The notes beneath the pieces were generated by a model. The model did not search any database. It was not told the origin of the DNA and saw only the letters and a program-made list of their open reading frames with translations. Of a stretch of DNA of 64,000 nt, positions 22,556 through 32,335 are shown in pieces. Each line of letters starts with the position of its first letter. The stretch's first letter is position 1. Position numbers and translations under genes: made by a program. Source of the stretch: Meandrina meandrites (Eukaryota; Cnidaria; Anthozoa; Scleractinia; Meandrinidae); the NCBI GenBank assembly GCA_963693305.1, contig OY855910.1, positions 16,865,862 through 16,929,861 on the forward strand, written 5' to 3'.

Positions 22556-23202
22556 GGCGGGTTTTCCCCCACCTTTGCTGGGATATTTCCTTGTTTGTTT
22601 TTCTAATGTTATCTTTAACTGATTGTTTTGAAATAAAACGGCCACACCTGTGGCCAAAATATCCCAAATGGGAATGTCTGTTTTTGTCCCAGCAAACAGA
22701 GCTCAGCCAAAGCAGCACACATGTCTTACCAATAAGTATGTTTTCATTAATTAAGAAGGAGCAAGGTACATAAAGGATATTTATTTCACGCAGGAAAAAT
22801 AAATGTTTTTATGTAGCTTGTGATGCAGTAGTTCCCAGCTTCCGGTGAGGGATTACATCATTGCTTCTTACATGAAAGTGAGGCAACCGGGGGACTAGTT
22901 CAACCTTCACTGAAACATCACAACATGGCGTATTCCATTTTTCCCTCCCTCCGCTCCCTGTCTTATATCTTACCGAACGTGAGGCGGGTTTTCCCCCACC
23001 TTTGCTGGGATATTTCCTTGTTTGTTTTTCTAATGTTATCTTTAACTGATTGTTTTGAAATAAAACGGCCACACCTGTGGCCAAAATATCCCAAATGGGA
23101 ATGTCTGTTTTTGTCCCAGCAAACAGAGCTCAGCCAAAGCAGCACACATGTCTTACCAATAAGCATGTTTTCATTAATTAAGAAGGAGCAAGATACATAA
23201 AG
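22556..23202 (+). repeat. B1-A2-B2 terminal block of the split-direct-repeat element
   Basis: B1 (22556-22775) and B2 (22983-23202) are about 220 bp each and differ at only about two positions. Both run from GGCGGGTTTTCCCCCACC to ...ACATAAAG. A2 (22776-22943, plus about 38 unique bases) copies the left end A1. The internal inverted motif CGGCCACACCTGTGGCC occurs in each B. Paired 86- to 114-codon frames over these repeats are by-products of the duplication. Confidence 0.9.
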
Positions 23203-25469
23203 AAGAGCAATCCTCTCCTATTTGAAAGCGCAAAAAGCCGCAATCTTTTGTCTTCAAGAGACATATTCGTCAGCTGAGGATGAAAAAGTGTGTTCTGCAG
23301 AATGGGGTGGTAAAATGTTCTGTTTGCACGGTTCTTTACACTCAAAAGGCGTATGCATCCTTCTAAACCCAAGCTCGACACTACTTTTGCGAAGCATTCA
23401 AGCGGACTCAGAAGGAAGATTCTTGATTGTAAAAGCAACGATAGACTGACTACCGTGACCAAGACTATTTCATCCGCTCATTAGGTGAACAACTCATATC
23501 GAACACAGACACCTCAAAACTTATCATTTCGGGTGACTGGAATACAACTCTCAATCGAATCGATAAGCAAGGCGGTCAGCCCTGGCAAGCTACAAATTAT
23601 CGAAATTCTCTCATTAACCTCATGGAAGAACTCAATCTCATTGATAGATATCAAGAAAAGCACCCAACAACTAAATCCTTCACATACGAGTCGAAGCCCT
23701 TGAATTTAAAATCGAGAATTGATTTTTTTCTAATCTCCCGTCCTCTCTCCTGTAACGTCAAAAATGTAGAAATCGGTATGTCAATAGCACCCGACCATAA
23801 ATCAGTTTTCCTAAATATCGAAATTGAAAATGAATTTATAAGAGGTCCGGGATTGTGGAAATTTAATAACTCCCTACTCGAGGACAAAAATTATAAAGAA
23901 CTCATTGCATTATACTATCCTCATATTCTAGAAAAATACCGCGATGTTACAGATGTAACCGCGATGTCACTTCTTTGGGAATTGATAAAAATGGAACTAC
24001 GCTCGAAAACTATTAGTTATTCAAAACAGAGAAGATCAAAGTTAAGAAACAAAGAAGAAGCTCTTCAAAAAGAGCTGCAAGAACTAAATCATAAAAATTT
24101 GTAATGGTGATGATAATGATGTTTTTGACCAGGGGATTCTAGATAAATATGAAGCCGCTAAAGGTGAACTAAAAAAGATACACAAAACAAGGAGGAAAGA
24201 GGCCATGTTCAGATCCAAGGTGAAATGGATCGAGCAAGGAGAGAAACCAACCAAATATTTCTTTAATCTAGAAAAAAATAACTACCAGAAAAAACTAATC
24301 AGAGAAGTCAAACTAGAAAATGGCAAGCTAACTTCAGATCCTGTGCAGGTAAACAATGGAATTGAAGACTTCTATCGGAACATGTATACCTCTAAAATCA
24401 CTGCTAACAATAGCAACTATATATCCGAACACAATCAAAACCTTGATGACTTTATCAAAGGTCTAAGCATCCCACAATTAAACAAAGAGGAACAGGAATC
24501 GCTAGAAAAAGACTTGACCTTCGAGGAACTAAAAAACGCTCTAACATCATTCGCAGATAATAAGTCCCCAGGAGAAGATGGATTCTCAAAAGAATTCTAA
24601 GAAACATTTTTCAATCTCCCCTGGAAAGACCTCTTAAACTCATACAACGAGGCCTTTTACAAAGGATCTTTATCAGTTTCCCAGAAAAGAGGAACAATAA
24701 CCCTTATCCCGAAAGGAAATGTTGACCTTGATGATTTAAAGAATTGGCGCCCTATATCTTTACTCAATATTGACTATAAGATCCTCTCAAAAGTACTGGC
24801 AAAGAGACTGGAACAACACTTACCAAAGTTAATTCATTCTGACCAAACAGGATTTGTTAATGGGAGATATATAGGCCAAAATAGAAGGTTCCTAAAAAAA
24901 TCGCGGGAATTTTTCTGTTTGTAGACTTTGAAAAGGCATTCGATACGTTGGAATGGAGCTTCATATCAAAGACCCTAGAAGTGTTCAATTTGGGCAACAA
25001 CTTTAAAAAATGGTTTACTGTTCTTTACAACAGCGTACAAAGCTCTGTCTTGAATGGCGGATATTTCACCAACTTTTTTTCGAAATATCAAGAGGAGTCT
25101 GGCAAGGATGTCTGCTTAGCCCATCCTTGTTTATTCTTGCAGTGGAGTTGTTAGCACTTAAAATACGGGAAAACCCAGATTGTGGAAGCCTACTTTTACC
25201 GAATAATCAGGATGTAAAAATTTCACAATTTGCAGACGATACAACCACAGACTCTCTTAAATCACATCTCCAAATGATTGAATGGTTCGGAACTGTCTCA
25301 GGTCTAAAGCTAAATAAAAAGAAAACCAAAGCAATGTGGTTAGGTACAATGAAACACGGTAGTTCTAAGATAAAAAAGCATAAAAGATCCAATCAAAGTT
25401 CTGGGCGCTTTTCTATCGTTCAACCAAAACAAGAATGTCGAAGAGAATTTCCCTAACAAGATTAGATCA
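23203..25469 (+). mobile_element. L1/Tx1-like LINE, segment 2 (endonuclease and RT)
   Basis: Continuation of the LINE from 5967. Insert (a) lies on its left. On its right it is broken near 25469 after NFPNKIR by insert (b). Confidence 0.88.
23203..25469 (+). pseudogene. LINE ORF2: APE-type endonuclease and reverse transcriptase, several breaks
   Basis: The endonuclease reads AIFCLQETYSSAEDE, GVCILLNP, then GDWNTTLNRID (about 23531-23560), SRIDFFLIS and PDHKSVFLNI (about 23791-23820), the normal order of APE-endonuclease blocks. The RT follows: KWIEQGEKPTKYFFNLEK, NKSPGEDGFSKEF, NWRPISLLNIDYKILSK, FVDFEKAFDTLEWSF, GVWQGCLLSPSLFILAVELL and the catalytic FADD at 25229-25240. Frame changes occur near 23450, 24104, 24910 and 25100, with a stop at 24598-24600. 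It is recognisable end to end but not translatable. With segments 3 and 4 it forms one ORF2. Confidence 0.88.
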
Positions 25470-26504
25470 AAGGCACTATGTGCAACGACTGTTTTTTTTT
25501 TGGAAGTGGCAATGAGCTACTGAACTCGGAAAATGAATGATTAATAAATGAGCATTATATTTATCAAATCGCAACGCGGTCTAACCTGCATCGCTTTAAA
25601 CAAATCATACGTCACACCTGACAATGTTGGAGTTCGGGGTCCAGATTAGAGAAAATAACTCTAGTAAAAACTTCTACACAGATTCATTAGTAGCAAGCAT
25701 AACAATATCAACCTATTTGGTGGATAAGATAAAGCCACAGCAACTGGTTGTCCTTTGTGGCTCGTTGCCCAACAAATGAGTGGCCTGTAATCTCCAGCAA
25801 ACTCAACATTATAGCTGTCAAATATTGTATCCTACAAACGGCAACAACGGTCAAACAAAATGAAGCAGAATTAGAAATAAATTTTATTAAACGCTAATTT
25901 TGTAGAACATTGCCAGATAAAACCAAATTCATTATGCTTATACATTGTGATGACTGATTTCGAAAGACATTAAAACTCCAGTGTAAATATTACAACGACA
26001 GTTTCACGCATTCTGTCAAAATTCTAATAATTTCCCAAGCCTTCACGAACTTCGAGCCTAGCCGTGGTCGATTGCTGAATTTCTTGACGCTTCGCTTAAT
26101 ACTAGAAGAAACCTCGGGAACTCAACTTTGTTAATGTACATAGATAAAAGCGATTGTGCTGTAGAAACGTCTACATTCACACCCTAGACTGTTACAGGCC
26201 GGAACACGAAATTGTCACGCCAAAAGACCCGAAACTACGGGAGTCGCGTTACGTCTGTCAACCATCTGTCATGTGTTTTGTATTCACGATTAAATAGATC
26301 TTTCGCAATAATTTGGACGCCGTTTTGGAGCCATTGCGTTGATTACAGTCAGTACAGTCTGCCAGTTCTGATATCATGAAAAGACGGTCTGTTATCGATG
26401 CCATTTTGAGGGCTATCATCCAAGGAACAACAGTTTTAATCAGCCACCGAACGTCGTAAAAGGAGTGGAAATCGAGTAAGTCGATTCGTTGTTTTATACG
26501 GCCA

Positions 26505-26965
26505 GCGATAACACAAACTTCGCTTTCAATCTCGCTTTCTCCGTCACATGCAAACTAAAATAATCAAAGGGCTGTTTTTTAAGCGATGACGTCATCGCTT
26601 TTAAAATGTGTTCGTGCGAGTTCTTGTCGCTTTTATTTAACAAGTGACGAATTTTCGTCGAAGTCGAACGTGCATCACTTGTAAAGATCTATACGGATTT
26701 ATGTTGTTTTTTATTTTGTTTTGCATTGGTTGTAAAAGAAGCAAGCTCCAAGCAGACAAATTCAAGTTCGCGTTTTTACGTGCTAGCGTGTGTAACACTC
26801 TTTTCCCTGTACAGCGTGTACGATTGATGTTCAATTTCCGGAATGTGTTTTGATAGTATAGTGCCATGAGCATGATAAGTTTGAAATCGGCTGCGTTGAC
26901 CTTTGTCACGTGACACTGATAATCTTCTGTCAGCTAGCGATTACACAAACTTCGCTTTCAAGTCT
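26505..26965. repeat. internal direct repeat, copy 1
   Basis: The block with CGTCGAAGTCGAACGTGCAT and AAAGAAGCAAGCTCCAAGCA recurs at 27472-27885 with moderate divergence. The sub-unit ACACAAACTTCGCTTTCAA appears three times, at about 26511, 26943 and 27837. Frames on either strand in both copies are by-products. Confidence 0.75.
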
Positions 26966-27471
26966 GATTTTGTGGTGAACTCAATGGCACGTGGAACGAC
27001 TTTTTGGTGGAATTCGATTGCGTGTATATCTGGATAACTTTGGGGGCAAGTTGTTTCTATGTATTTTTCTATTCGTGTTTGAAAACATATGATCACTTTT
27101 AACGATCCGCGCATCGTCTTTTATTTTAATATGCTTTTAAAATATGACTTTGCCTGTCTTCTGCGACCGTTATTTTGGTTGCTTATACTGTGAGTTTTGT
27201 TGTTCCTCTTTTACTTGCGGTAGGGTCCTCTGGCTTTTGGGATAGGTAGTCTTCTGCTAGGAATAAATCTCGCTCCAGATTTTATCTCGTCGTTGAAACT
27301 CGAGTGTTCTCCGCTGTGACCTGTGCTGATGATTTTCCTTGCATGCGATGAACATTTATCTGTTGTGGGTTATAAAACTCGGCAAGGGTACTTCTTAACT
27401 TCGAGGCCTATAAAACGTGTTTGAAATGCGTTGATTTAGGTTGTCGCTGTAAAGCACACGATGTAATTGTT

Positions 27472-27885
27472 CCTTCTTGTCGCTTCTATTTAACAAGTGA
27501 CGAATTAAATCGTCGAAGTCGAACGTGCATCACTTGTAAAGATCTATACGGATTTACATTGTTTTTCATTTTGTTTTGCATTGGTTGTAAAAGAAGCAAG
27601 CTCCAAGCAGACAAATTCAAGTTTGCGTGTTTTCGTGCTAGCGTGTGTACACTCTTTTCCCTGTACAGCGCGTATGATTGACGTCAATTTCCGGAATGTG
27701 TTTTGATAGTGCCATGAGCATGATCTTGCATTCTTTGATTGCTGTGAAGATTAAGCGTGGCATAAAATTTATTTTGAAATCGGCTAGGTTGACCTTTGTC
27801 ACGTGACACTGATAATCTTCTGTCAGCTGGCGTTTACACAAACTTCGCTTTCAATTTCGCTTTCACCGTCACATGCAAACTTAAG
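27472..27885. repeat. internal direct repeat, copy 2
   Basis: Second copy of the 26505-26965 block, same orientation, with a ~45-bp insertion near 27720-27765 (ATTCTTTGATTGCTGTGAAG). Confidence 0.75.
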
Positions 27886-28205
27886 AAAATTCTGTTGATT
27901 TTTCTATAGGGCAGAAACAACATACACCTGTTTTAAGGTAAAATAAAATATGTTCACAATCAATTTTCAAATTATCATCACATACCCATCGAAACAAAAC
28001 CATTAGCGCGTAAAGTACAGTGGTCTGTCATCAGTCTTAATTAAACCGCAACGTCAAACTGAGTGGCGTTACATGTAGGTCTGCCAACCATCTGTCAACG
28101 GCCTTTTGTTTACATCTGATCGACTGAAGGAGTGAAGGAAGGATGGCTTCAAATCGCCACTCGATCCGTAACTCCCGTTTTGCATACGCAAAAACAGTCG
28201 TAAAA

Positions 28206-28975
28206 AATGAAAACGAAATTGAATCTATGGCTTTCCAGGGATCTCACGCTATACGGTTGATCCTTACTAGCAAAATCTTTAGGTGTCTCAGTTAGTTTAT
28301 GCAGCGTCCATGCTCTCTGTTCCGACTTCAACAGTAAAAAGCGTCCAAACAGAACTTTTCTCCTTCTTGTGGAAAAACAAAAAAGATAAAACAAAAAGAA
28401 TGGTCATGTATCAACCCCTCACGGAAGGGGGTCTTAACTTTGTTAACTTTCCCGCTGTAGTCAAGTCTTTGCACCTTGCCTGGATAAGCAGACTCCTAAG
28501 TCACACTAGCAACACATGGAAAGCAATTCCAAATTATTACTTTTCCACACACGGTGGCTTGCGATTTCTCCTCAAATGCAACTATAACGCAGCCTCTATA
28601 AATAGTTCTTTACGTAATTTTTATCGGGAGCTTTTGCAATATTTTCAAGAGTTTAAGAGCAAGACTAAAATGTTCTCGTATGGTGAATTTCTGCTATGGA
28701 ACAACGAGGCAATAACCATTGAAAAAAACATGCTATTCTGGAAATCCTGGTTCAAGCAGAACATCCTATTTGTACAAGATATTCTTAACGCTGATGGAAA
28801 ATTCCTAACTTTAGAAGAATTCCAAAATAAGTTCAACATTAAAACAAATTACCTCCATAATTTTCAGTTGATGGCTGCTATTCCATCCAATTTGAGAAAA
28901 AAACAGCAAGGGACTCTGAAGTACCTTCAAAAGAACTTTTAAGCAACTCTGCGGTATCCTTGTCACCTGAAAGTA
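28206..28975 (+). pseudogene. LINE segment 3: ORF2 after the RT core
   Basis: Resumes the LINE after insert (b): MKTKLNLWLSRDLTLYG, an in-frame TGA, then a 2-base deletion before SQLVYAASMLSVP, then FSFLWKNKKDKTKRMVMYQP and GGLNFVNFPAVVKSLHLAWI. The corresponding block of the smaller LINE at 2552-4034 has the same order (SQLVYLFVPLP, FLWNGKGDKIKR, GGLKMIDL). It is cut at a TA by insert (c) at 28976. Confidence 0.85.
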
Positions 28976-29853
28976 CCGTATTTACCTGTGTATAAGTCGA
29001 CCTTTTTTTACCTTAAAATCGGTCCAAAAAATCGTCCTTGACTAAAACATGAGTCAAAATTTTTGACCCACACGCCAGTTAAATAAATTCTGCATAATTA
29101 GCATAACAACTGCTTTTAAATGTTATCAAACCTCATATAAACAACGGTACAGGTTACAATGTCCTTTTGCTTTGCTATATCTGGCGTTAAATTGACAGTT
29201 CAAGTTGGAATTCCTTAAGATTTATCTGCTTAATATAAACCTGAATGTTGTAGAGAGTCACTGGCACAAGGTTTGAATAAAGGGCTGACATTTTCCACTC
29301 ATAAAGCTGTAAAATCCACTCGAGAAAAACATCTCTGTGCACGATCTTTCTCGCTTCGAACTTTGCTACTTAGTAACCTGGCATGATGCAAGCACGTGTA
29401 GTTATTAGTTACCAGTACCTCACCAATTTTGTAGCTTGGTTACCAAGTACCCCGGCCAAGCTTGGCACGTTGTTTATCGAGTCGTTTTCAAAGGTTTTTG
29501 GTGTAACTTGGTGTTTTGCTTGTCTTCTAAAGCCGCTTCTATCTCCCCACAATTACAAAGGTTCATTTGAAATTAGTGCATTTGATTTGTGAAGCCTGTT
29601 TCAAAAATTATGGACAAAATGCCTGATAAACATGTGTTGCAAAAACGCTCACGTTAGCACGATAATAAACTTCACATTGAAACTTGCTGTGATTTTTTCA
29701 TTTGAAGTACCTCCACCTGAAAGGAAATTCTAAGAAACACAAGGTTAGTTTTCCAGGAAGATTCTTACCCAGAAACAAAAAAATCGTAGTTTATGCCTCA
29801 AAAATAGGGGGTCGACCTATACACGGGATCGACTTTTACTCGGGTAAATACGG
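28976..29853. mobile_element. insert (c): 878-bp TIR element with TA target duplication
   Basis: The left end CCGTATTTACCTGTGTATAA pairs with the right end ...GGGTAAATACGG, with weaker complementarity continuing (AGTCGACC and GGTCGACC). TA flanks both sides (28974-28975 and 29854-29855). Removing the element rejoins the LINE codons for S-P-E-S-T-P-I-D-L. A TA target and CCGTA ends fit a Tc1/mariner-pogo type non-autonomous element. Confidence 0.82.
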
Positions 29854-30400
29854 TACTCCCATTGATTTAGCAGAGATGTGCTGTAAGCACTACTATAAAA
29901 TACTTAACAAAAACTCCACAGTCGAGCCAACCGGTATCAAAACCTGGAAAATTAAATTTGCCGACGCTCTTACAGAATGGCAAACCAAATTCTCTTTCAT
30001 TTATCAATCAACAAGAGATAATAAATTAAGACAGTTTTCGTTCAGGTTATCACATAGAATATTAACAACAAAAAAGAACTTGTCAAATATCATTTAGCAA
30101 GTGACGAAACATGTAATTTCTGTCCCAATCTGGATTCTATAGAACATGCTTTTAAAGACCTCGCTGTGACAACATCTTTTTCTTCTGAAGCTTTATTGTG
30201 GTTTAACCATTTAAATAATACTGATATCGGTCTTTCTAATAAGCAAATAGCCTTCAATGACATACCTGATTTAAAACAATTAACCGATTACCAGAGACGC
30301 AGACTACACTTATTCGTCATTTTACTAAAACAATATATTTACGCCAGCAAATGCCTCGGAAACAACTCGTCTCAAAACGAATTTCAAAGTAGAGTTTTAC

Positions 30401-30435
<35 letters not shown>

Positions 30436-30720
30436 TTAATCTCCTTTATTGTATTAATAATGTGATTGATGTAACTTAACAATAATAGTAATATGATGTA
30501 TGTAGAAAGTTACTAAATGTAAGTAGGTAGTAACGATTTAATTATATAAGCAGATAAACGATAAACAGAAATGTAGTATAATTTATGTGAACTATTTATG
30601 TGAATAGTACTATTTTGTTTTTTACTTATTTATTTTTTGTAAATTTCTTTTGTTGTATTTTTTCCAAATTTGTTTTGTTGTAAGTGGTATGTGTTTTTCA
30701 TAGAATAAAGGATTAAAAAA
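29854..30720 (+). mobile_element. LINE segment 4: ORF2 C-terminus, 3' UTR and A tail
   Basis: Continues TPIDLAEMCCKHYYKILNKN, then FSFRLSHRILTTKKN, and a zinc knuckle ETCNFCPNLDSIEHAF (about 30105-30152) in a shifted frame. The last coding stretch runs to about 30435 (QWQIEKCALP, TAA). The 3' UTR has AATAAA at about 30704 and ends in a short A tract at 30720, followed by the right target duplication 30721-30734. Confidence 0.87.
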
Positions 30721-30734
30721 ATATCTTCTCAATC

Positions 30735-31483
30735 GAAACTAAAACTACGGGGAAAACACAGAAATGAAATCTTAAAGATCTATGCTAATTAAACCGCTGT
30801 CACCGTTCTGAATTCCTTTATGTTAACCAGAGTTCATCCAGATTATGATGGGCAAGGTTCTGTGACAGGAACTGGAAATTTTGGTGAGCTCAATCTGCCT
30901 GAGTTCCTGAAAGGAACATGGAAGAATGCAAGCACAATCATCTCCCTAAACAGGATTGGGTCCTTTGCAAATGATGCAGGCAAGAGAACTGTCATCACCA
31001 TCATTTTTTTTCCTTTGCCAACACGTCACATTTCGGTCACAACATGGTATCCAGTCCTACTCTGTATAATGCAAATCAACATGAAAACAGGGCCATGATT
31101 GCTTTTGTATGAGTTTGAAATACTATTTGCCTTACAATACCCTACCGGGTACGATCAGCTGGCAATTTGCTAAGAAATTATGTTTTGCAGCCATTCGATT
31201 AGTGTTTATTTTGAAAGTCTGTGACACTAAAGGATTACATCACTTTTGGTTTTTTTGTAATGGTAGTTTTCGACACGGGAGAGAAGATTTGTTGAGCTCT
31301 TACTTGTCCTTGAGAAAATTGTTAGGTAAGTTTGGAATATTATTAAAGCAATTCAAAACACAAGTGGCACCTCCAATGGAACCAGTATGTGTATCAGTGA
31401 GAGCACTTGAATAAGAGCAACAATCTGATCTGAGTAAACTTACGAAATTAGATGGCAAGATCAAAATGCATCACTTAAAACTA
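30735..31483 (+). pseudogene. unrecognised coding-like stretch, broken
   Basis: Protein-like pieces, for example VHPDYDGQGSVTGTGNFGEL and FLKGTWKNASTIISLNRIGS (from about 30825), are interrupted by stops and frame changes. Its right part reads KLTKLDGKIKMHHLKL up to the TA where the MITE at 31484 is inserted, and the frame appears to continue at 32336 (NKSDDIIGKQD). It is probably the upstream part of the dead gene at 32336-34115. Function unknown. Confidence 0.35.
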
Positions 31484-32333
31484 CCGTAAACACCCGCAGA
31501 TAAGCCGCACCCTGAATTTAGCAACTTAAATTTTGGAAAAAAAAGGGGTTTTTTTAAAGAGTCTTCAGAAGTCTTCTTCATCGAATGTAACTCACTATGG
31601 CAATGAAACGGAATTAAACATCAAAGTCTTACCCACAATTTTAGCGTTTTAATATAATGAGCATCATATCCTTTAACTTTGACATACGATTGATCTTTTT
31701 CTGGTACTTGTTGACAGGTATTTCTTCATTCAACACTTTTTTCCACAGATTTTTGTGAACAAGAACGCGTTTTCGTTTGTCGAATGTTCGTAGCTTAGTG
31801 ACCAGGCATTAGATCGAAAAAGTTGGAACTAGGCCAAGAACGATGTTCGTTTACTCAAGTCTCAAGATGGAGGGAGATTCTGCTGTTCGTGGCTATCGTG
31901 ACACACAAATAAAATAGATTTGAGAGCCAACTGTCGGAGATAAACTTGTTGCACAAAGAGAGTTTTGTAATCAATTTGTCATCGAAGTGCTAAACAGCAA
32001 AGTTCGACCACACAAATACTCGAGAATAACATGCAATTTTCTCGCTCATGGAAGCTGGCCTGATCGATTACTGGGTAAGTTTATTACAGGCCGTTGTCAA
32101 CACTGCAAACAGCTTTGAGGGGGAATGGAAATTTTGTGCTGTCTGACGTTTTCCTGTTCTAGAAAAGCGGCCATAAACCGTTTACAGGATCTGCTAACGA
32201 AGGCTTCTATAAAAGTGTCAATTCACTGAAATGTACAGCACCTTTTTGAAATGTTCCTGCAGATAAGCCGCACCCCCGATTTTGAGCGACGATTTTTGGA
32301 AAAAAGGTGCGGCTTATCTGCAGGTGTTTACGG
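31484..32333. mobile_element. 850-bp MITE, CCGTAAACACC ends, TA duplication
   Basis: CCGTAAACACCCGCAGATAA at the left pairs with TTATCTGCAGGTGTTTACGG at the right over about 30 bases, and TA flanks both ends (31482-31483 and 32334-32335). Near the right end the subterminal GCAGATAAGCCGCACC is repeated in inverted order (32261-32325), making a second hairpin. It shares the CCGTA start and TA target with insert (c) at 28976. Confidence 0.88.
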
Positions 32334-32335
32334 TA

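Larger units (their letters stand above)
5968..23202. mobile_element. 17.2-kb insertion with Ngaro/PAT-type split direct repeats
   Basis: This block interrupts the LINE endonuclease codons. Removing 5968-23202 joins ...AACAAAAG to AAGAGCAATC... and restores the N-K-R-R-A-I reading exactly. Its termini form split direct repeats: A1 (5968-6134) recurs as A2 (22776-22943), and B1 (22556-22775) recurs as B2 (22983-23202), in the order A1...B1-A2-B2. The tetranucleotide AAAG lies at every junction (5964-5967, 22772-22775, 23199-23202), as expected of a YR crossover core. This arrangement is known from Ngaro and PAT retroelements. No reverse transcriptase or YR was found inside, so the element looks non-autonomous. 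Without its own nested inserts it would be about 5.7 kb. Confidence 0.8.
25470..28205. mobile_element. insert (b): 2.7-kb non-autonomous element inside the LINE
   Basis: This block separates RT codons ending NFPNKIR (about 25469) from MKTKLNLW (from 28206). Short inverted ends, ACGACTGTTTTT at 25485 and AAAAACAGTCGT ending 28201, may be its termini. The bases 25470-25484 do not fit LINE coding, so the exact left border is uncertain. Similar phrases occur near both ends (GTTACGTCTGTCAACCATCT at about 26244 and GTTACATGTAGGTCTGCCAA at about 28070). No protein of its own is recognised. Confidence 0.6.

Noticed and set aside
22429..23200. Paired open frames in B1 and B2 as duplicated genes
   Set aside because: They merely copy each other because B1 and B2 are repeats, and both strands are open with no motif.
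5968..23202. LTR retrotransposon with B+A as LTR
   Set aside because: The left end has only the A repeat, not B, and the right end is B1-A2-B2. No primer-binding site, polypurine tract or pol gene is inside. Split direct repeats explain the order better.
5968..23202. Starship-like giant cargo element
   Set aside because: The large genes lie inside their own TIRs within the block, and no recombinase 'captain' gene was found.
26637..27841. Overlapping plus and minus frames as genes
   Set aside because: Identical composition in two repeat copies, no motif, inside a transposon insertion.
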